From positions 13,461,625-13,525,624 of the forward strand of contig OX392542.1 in assembly GCA_947623455.1 (NCBI GenBank): a stretch of 64,000 nucleotides of DNA, in the 5' to 3' direction. Below the pieces are notes generated by a model. It was not told where the DNA came from. It was given only the letters and a program-made list of their open reading frames with translations, and searched no databases. Position numbers and translations under genes: made by a program. The DNA comes from Mimachlamys varia. Taxonomy: Eukaryota > Mollusca > Bivalvia > Pectinida > Pectinidae. Shown here piece by piece: positions 59,701-64,000 of this stretch; position 1 is the first letter of the stretch, and the number at the start of each line of letters is the position of its first letter.

Positions 59701-62700
59701 CTCTGCTGGATCAGCCAGGGAACTAGCGGCCTTCTGATTCACCTTGGATAGCTGCTCTCTCCACAGCCCAACTACCCTGTAAACATTTATCATTGACCGA
59801 TAAGTATTCAGTGCTTAACCCAATCACTCCTGAATGTCGTAAATCGTTAATGACTTTTTCCAATCTTAGAATTTGAATAGTTTAAATGTGGTTTCACAGG
59901 GTGCATGTACATGTGAATAAGCTTAAGTAGGAATACATTGTCTAAACAAGAATACCACAGGACTGATATCACATGCTTATCCAATTCCACGCACAGCATT
60001 TAATGAGTTTAATTGATCAAGTTTCAGCTTCATAACTCATTCAACCCAGAAGACACATTGGAACTCTTTCAATTCAAAGGTAGGAAAAGGTCATTATCAA
60101 ATTTCAGGGGTAAATGAGTAAATGTCATAAAGCAAATAATCCAAAACAGCCAAATGTAATATATGTATGCTAATTTTAATCATGAACAAATTTTGCTCAA
60201 ATTATTATTTGTTACCACGTTGACAATAAATTGTTATGAATTTGTATTTTTATTGTTGTTTTTGTTTATAGTTGAGGTTGAAACCGTTTTGGATTTAGAC
60301 AAACATTACATAGCCATCACCTTTTTTATGCCCAATGGGCATGCTTCTTAAAGAAAAAAATTTGTTAGAAAGCCTGCTTCATCAGATAGCCTGCAGGAGT
60401 TTCAACTCATGTAGGCAAATAGAAGAAATTACAGATTTACCTGGATACTTGGCTTGGCAGGTATGTCCTGGCAAAAAAGGCTGCCTCAGGTATCCGTTCA
60501 GTTCTGATCAACACTTCTAAACACTCCTCCAGTCTACAAAGAAAGCAAAGTTGTTACACCTTTAGAAAATCTACAGAAATATCCATTCACATTAAATATG
60601 TGAAAAAGTATACATAATCATGAACATTATTTCAGGTTTGGTTTTGTTTTTTCTATAACATCATTTCAAAAGCTGAGGTAATTTATGGATTTGCATTATA
60701 TCTGTGTTTTTTTTATTTTGTATTTAACGTCCTTACAAAAGCTAAGGTAGTTTAAGGACTTGCATTACAGCTGGGTTTTTTTGTATAAAGTCCTGCGGTA
60801 AGGCTGAGGTAATTTAAATATGTGCATTATCAATTTTGTCTACATGAAATGTATACAACATGGTATAGAATACTTACTTTCCCAGAGTAAACAACGAGAT
60901 GAAGGCAACATTGTTTTGACCAGCATTTGCTGCAGCTTCACCAAGTCTGGCCACCATCTGGTTGTTGCCTGCAGAGCTGGCAAGGAGAAGAAGACCACCA
61001 AAGTCCTGTGCTTGATGTAAACATTCCTGGGCAAGTCCAAACTCGCACTTACTAATCGCCAACTCTGCTAGCTGTTTCCATTTCTGCTCTGCCTGAAATG
61101 TGAGAGATAACAGGAAATGATGAATTGAGTTTCATTCAATAAATAGGTTACACAACGTGTGACTGTTGGATATGGAATTTATTTCTCTCAAGTTAATTGT
61201 TTTTTAAAAGTTACAAAAGACAGGAGCTTTAGTGAGTCTTATGTAACTTATAAAGAATAATTAACTCGCAGTGAAATAAATTCCATATTCAACAACCATG
61301 AGTCATGGGACCTGTTTCTACCAAAATAATATTAAGTCTGCAGTGGCAGTGTTTTCTTGAGTGAACCACAGACTATTTGCGAGAAAAAACATCATCTTGT
61401 ATATATTCCCACAAAGTTGTGACGACGTCAACAATCAGAAGTTCGCTGAGAGACGCATGAAAAACAGTTATCCAGAGGAGTATGACATAATTAATGACAT
61501 TATTACCATCTTGACTTGTTTGTGAACCTTTTCACTGACCAGACATCAATAAGCTGAAATCTCACCTCTGACTCCTTCGCTATTTGGTACGCTATCTTCA
61601 AGTCTCCCAGTTGCACAGCCAGTTCAAACTTATGTTCAGAGTCATATGTGACTGCCAGTGCTTGAGATTTAAATCCCTGGAAACAAAAACACAACAACCC
61701 AAAAATAGAAAACTAAACAAAAGTAGAAGGATGTGCACGTGGTCTGAACAATGATTCTGCAGGTCAGTTTTTTATTTAAAACAAAAGACTTAATTATCTT
61801 CAGCTATCAGTTTGAATAAGATGGGTTTAACTTACAACTTTGATTTTGTATTAACATTTATATACATGTACTATTTGTCAAATTTAACTTCAAAAGATTC
61901 AGGTAATTAACTCATGATATTGTCCCCAAAATTCTACAGAGAACTATTTTAACATTTGAACTGAAAGAGTTCAAAAGTATCATCAGGGGTGAAATGGTTA
62001 AAAACCAGGGGACAAAGAAATTGATGCGAGACCTGTTTTTCGAGGAAGTGTGCCACTCTTGTTCGATGTTCCCTGGGAACAGTCGGCAGAACCTTATCAG
62101 CCGTTTCAAAGTCCCTCCTCATCACTGATGTCTGGTACTCCAGTACCGAGAGTAGCAGGGAGTAGCTGACCACGTTAAGTTCTTTATCACCTAGGTATAG
62201 TCGGTTGTCCTTTGGGATGTATCCTAGGAGGTACATCATTCTGAAATAGTTATTTTAATAGAGGATTAAAAAAAAAACACATCGCAAAAATAACCTGATA
62301 TAACTACCACAGTAATTGAAAATAGAATTTTGGATTCATATCCAAATAAACACTGACTGTTAATTACGTCCTACCAATTCACCATATAGTTTTTACCAAT
62401 CAAGAATTGGGCTGTGTTAATTAATAAATGATCGGCACACAAAATATTTTTGGTATATCTTCAGAACACAAGCATGACCGTTATTAAACAGGGTTACAAC
62501 TATTAAAACAGTAAATATTCTAACAAAATTACCAACTTAATCAGGAGGGTTTACCTTAGTCACTGACCAAATTATTGGTGATCCTAATTAGCTATTCAAC
62601 TTTTGAAAAATTTGGCCCTTAGGGATTAAGTTATAGGCAATTTTGTGAAAATTTGACTCATCTGATTTAATACAAAAAGAGCATATCAAATACAAATACC

Positions 62701-62897
62701 TATATGATTTTAACAAGTGAATGACCACGTGGTCTGTTAGTTACTATATAATATTATATATATTACCTGTCTAAGTGCGCGACTGTGACAATCTCGCCTC
62801 CCACGTAGTAGTTGAGTCGGTTAACACTGTTGGTGTATATAAAACAGTCTCCGACCCAGATGCCTGTTTTCACTGTCTCCTCAATCTCTCCTACCAC
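50747..62897 (-). CDS. COPB2: Coatomer subunit beta' (beta'-COP), C-terminal half, 10 exons, 5' part outside the window
   Basis: Exons in transcript order: 62897-62767, 62240-62033, 61676-61566, 61092-60878, 60533-60441, 59776-59596, 58715-58587, 56250-56095, 55738-55709, 50782-50747 (TGA). They total 1290 nt, 429 residues, all GT-AG and phase-compatible. Landmark peptides are [94 protein letters not shown] and the acidic end [11 protein letters not shown]. These match the C-terminal part of the WD40 region and the alpha-solenoid of beta'-COP, a subunit of the COPI coat for Golgi-to-ER transport. The N-terminal propellers, about half of the usual ~900 residues, lie beyond 64000. The tail after residue ~270 of this fragment is less conserved and acidic. 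A 30-nt microexon is included. Introns hold a large 23-bp array and a satellite element. Confidence 0.96.
51531..54145. mobile_element. Satellite-bearing element 2 inside the last COPB2 intron
   Basis: The left end 'aagaggcccaggggcctcaa' plus GGTCATCTGAC and the right end GTCAGATGACCT are the same as in element 1. About twelve units carry 'tgaccttgaaagtaggtcaa' or variants (51641 to 53926). The middle is a higher-order array with a 314-nt period: equivalent sites fall at 52998, 53312 and 53626, and adjacent copies look identical over long stretches. The last ~100 nt ('cggcgcacgg', 'ggacgaagcatgatg') match the end of element 1. Confidence 0.8.
54146..55708. other. COPB2: Rest of the last COPB2 intron
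   Basis: An 89-codon open frame at 54888-55157 has no recognisable features and lies within the intron on the opposite strand. Nothing else was identified. Confidence 0.4.
55709..55738 (-). CDS. COPB2: 30-nt in-frame microexon of COPB2
   Basis: The minus strand reads 'ccttgtag', then ten codons [10 protein letters not shown], then 'gtaaggg'. Both splice sites are good. The length is a multiple of three, so inclusion or skipping keeps the frame. Skipping joins IDTL to [11 protein letters not shown], which resembles the usual beta'-COP ending more closely, so this may be an alternative cassette exon. Confidence 0.7.
56698..58535. repeat. 23-bp minisatellite, about 80 copies, in a COPB2 intron
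   Basis: The unit 'ctgaacaggtgtgttagaga' plus 'tca' repeats for about 1.8 kb. Variants such as 'gtgttgtagaga' and 'acaggtatgtt' recur in blocks, giving higher-order periods (for example, the same variant order near 56877 and 57084, nine units apart). The array ends about 50 nt from the donor of the exon at 58587-58715. Confidence 0.95.
61146..61440 (+). repeat. Dispersed repeat family R3, copy 3, in a COPB2 intron
   Basis: It has the same words as the copies at 11885 and 17993 ('ggttacacaacg', 'gtgaaccacagactatttgc', 'gttgtgacgacgt'). An internal inverted pair, 'ggatatggaatttatttc' and 'gaaataaattccatat', is clear in this copy. Confidence 0.65.
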
Positions 62898-64000
62898 CTG
62901 AATCCAATAACCAACCAGAACTGTAAGTCAATGGTTCAATAATACCCCCTGGTCCCAACATTTACATAACACTTGTATAAGCCAATGTTGAGGCGTAACA
63001 AGTTTTTATCAAATACACGTACAGTGATCAATTTACAATTTATTTTCATGGGTCCTTTTTTGTATGTATTGCCGAAAATGATGGGTCCCACAATGTCAAA
63101 TTGAAGCATTTCCAGAATTTCTATGAGTCCCATCATAATTTTATGGGTACTGGACTCGGGACTCACATATAGATTGATCACTGCATGAATGTCAGTGTTA
63201 GTCATACTATACCAGTAATTGTTAGTATAGATCAAATGAATCGATGGAAATCAGGAAAATAACCCTACTAAAAGCAAACAAATGTTTATAAAAATTCCGG
63301 AATAAATGAACAAAGTGACCATAATGATAATTACACTTTAAATTACTGAACAAAATGAATGATTTACTATTGCATGTTTTATTGAACAGAATTATTTTAC
63401 TTAAAGGAATGAAATTGGCAACTTTAAATTTTCATGGGGGTATTAAAGAGTAACTGTAGTGCAAATAGAAACTGAAATGATCAGACTCGTTGTGTCGGCA
63501 TTAATACATTGTCGAAAACCGCATCGAAATCGGCCGACCGGTTACAAAGTTACGACAGGTTGAAGTTGGGTTTTTAACCTGTTTTGCCACACGCTAATTA
63601 AGCGCACCGCGAACCGCTAAAAGTTGTGCACACGTATTGGTGACGTCACAACGGGAACACAAGAAATTGGGTCCTATGTCTCTTTCTATATAATAGTAAT
63701 ATGTACGTCTGGTTGATTAATGATTCAAAATGTATTATACAATGAAATTAAGGGGCGTACCATAATATGGGGGTCGGGAGAATAATCTGAAATCGTCATT
63801 GAAATAACTTTATTTTGATTCTTTCATAAATATAGTGTTTATTGATTGTTCAAATTCATTTTAATGGACCCATATATATACATATGTATGCGCTATCATA
63901 TTGTAATACTCTGTGTCCTTTATAATGTCAGTTATACATATCATTTATCCAATGATTCAAGAGTGACTCTTATAATAATACCTTTGCATATTGTAAATCT
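62898..64000. other. COPB2: Right-edge intron of COPB2
   Basis: No exon of COPB2 was found between 62898 and the window end, so the preceding exon lies beyond 64000. The stretch 63420-63700 is compositionally different (GC-richer, with 'ggtgacgtcacaacggg') and may be an unclassified repeat. Confidence 0.5.

Noticed and set aside
61146..61440. Possible extra COPB2 exon between 61093 and 61565
   Set aside because: The flanking exons join in phase without it and give a continuous beta'-COP match; the sequence is the R3 repeat.

Overview
The window is nuclear DNA of an animal, most likely a bivalve mollusc. It is AT-rich, has intron-containing genes with GT-AG splice sites, carries metazoan gene families, and is full of short non-autonomous repeats. 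Several repeats match my memory of mollusc genomes, such as long elements starting 'aagaggccc' and tRNA-derived SINE tails. No prokaryotic, viral or CRISPR content was seen.

Layout: (1) 668-2853 (+) is a small three-exon secreted protein of the beta-microseminoprotein (MSMB/PSP94) family. (2) 7382-17542 (-) and 20915-33683 (+) are two complete 14-exon genes for nose-resistant-to-fluoxetine (NRF-6)-like membrane acyltransferases. They are head to head across a 3.4 kb spacer, and every internal exon has the same length and phase in both, so this is an inverted gene duplication. (3) 33.7-40.4 kb is intergenic, with decayed retroelement pieces and many fold-back elements. (4) 40500-40991 (+) is a probable single-coding-exon gene for a secreted, acidic, possibly GPI-anchored protein of no recognised family. 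(5) 41-46.8 kb is gene-free and rich in palindromic and inverted-repeat elements. (6) 46.8-48.4 kb is a satellite-bearing element. (7) 50747-62897 (-) is the C-terminal half of COPB2 (beta'-COP), ten exons, with the WD40 part beyond the right edge. Its last intron holds a second, larger satellite element, and an upstream intron holds an array of about 80 copies of a 23-bp repeat.

The genes do not form an operon or one pathway. COPB2 is a housekeeping vesicle-coat gene. The NRF-6-like pair is a lineage duplication of a multi-pass membrane enzyme family linked in worms to lipid and drug uptake. The MSMB-like gene and the acidic protein are secreted products.

The most unusual signal is in the repeats. 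Three separate elements (25.05-25.9, 46.83-48.4 and 51.5-54.1 kb), each with short terminal inverted repeats, contain tandem units that repeat consensus nuclear-receptor binding sites. These are TCAAGGTCA in an everted pair, and perfect AGGTCA direct repeats spaced by one base. All exon boundaries were read by eye from splice consensus, reading phase and paralogue comparison; no alignment or expression data were available.
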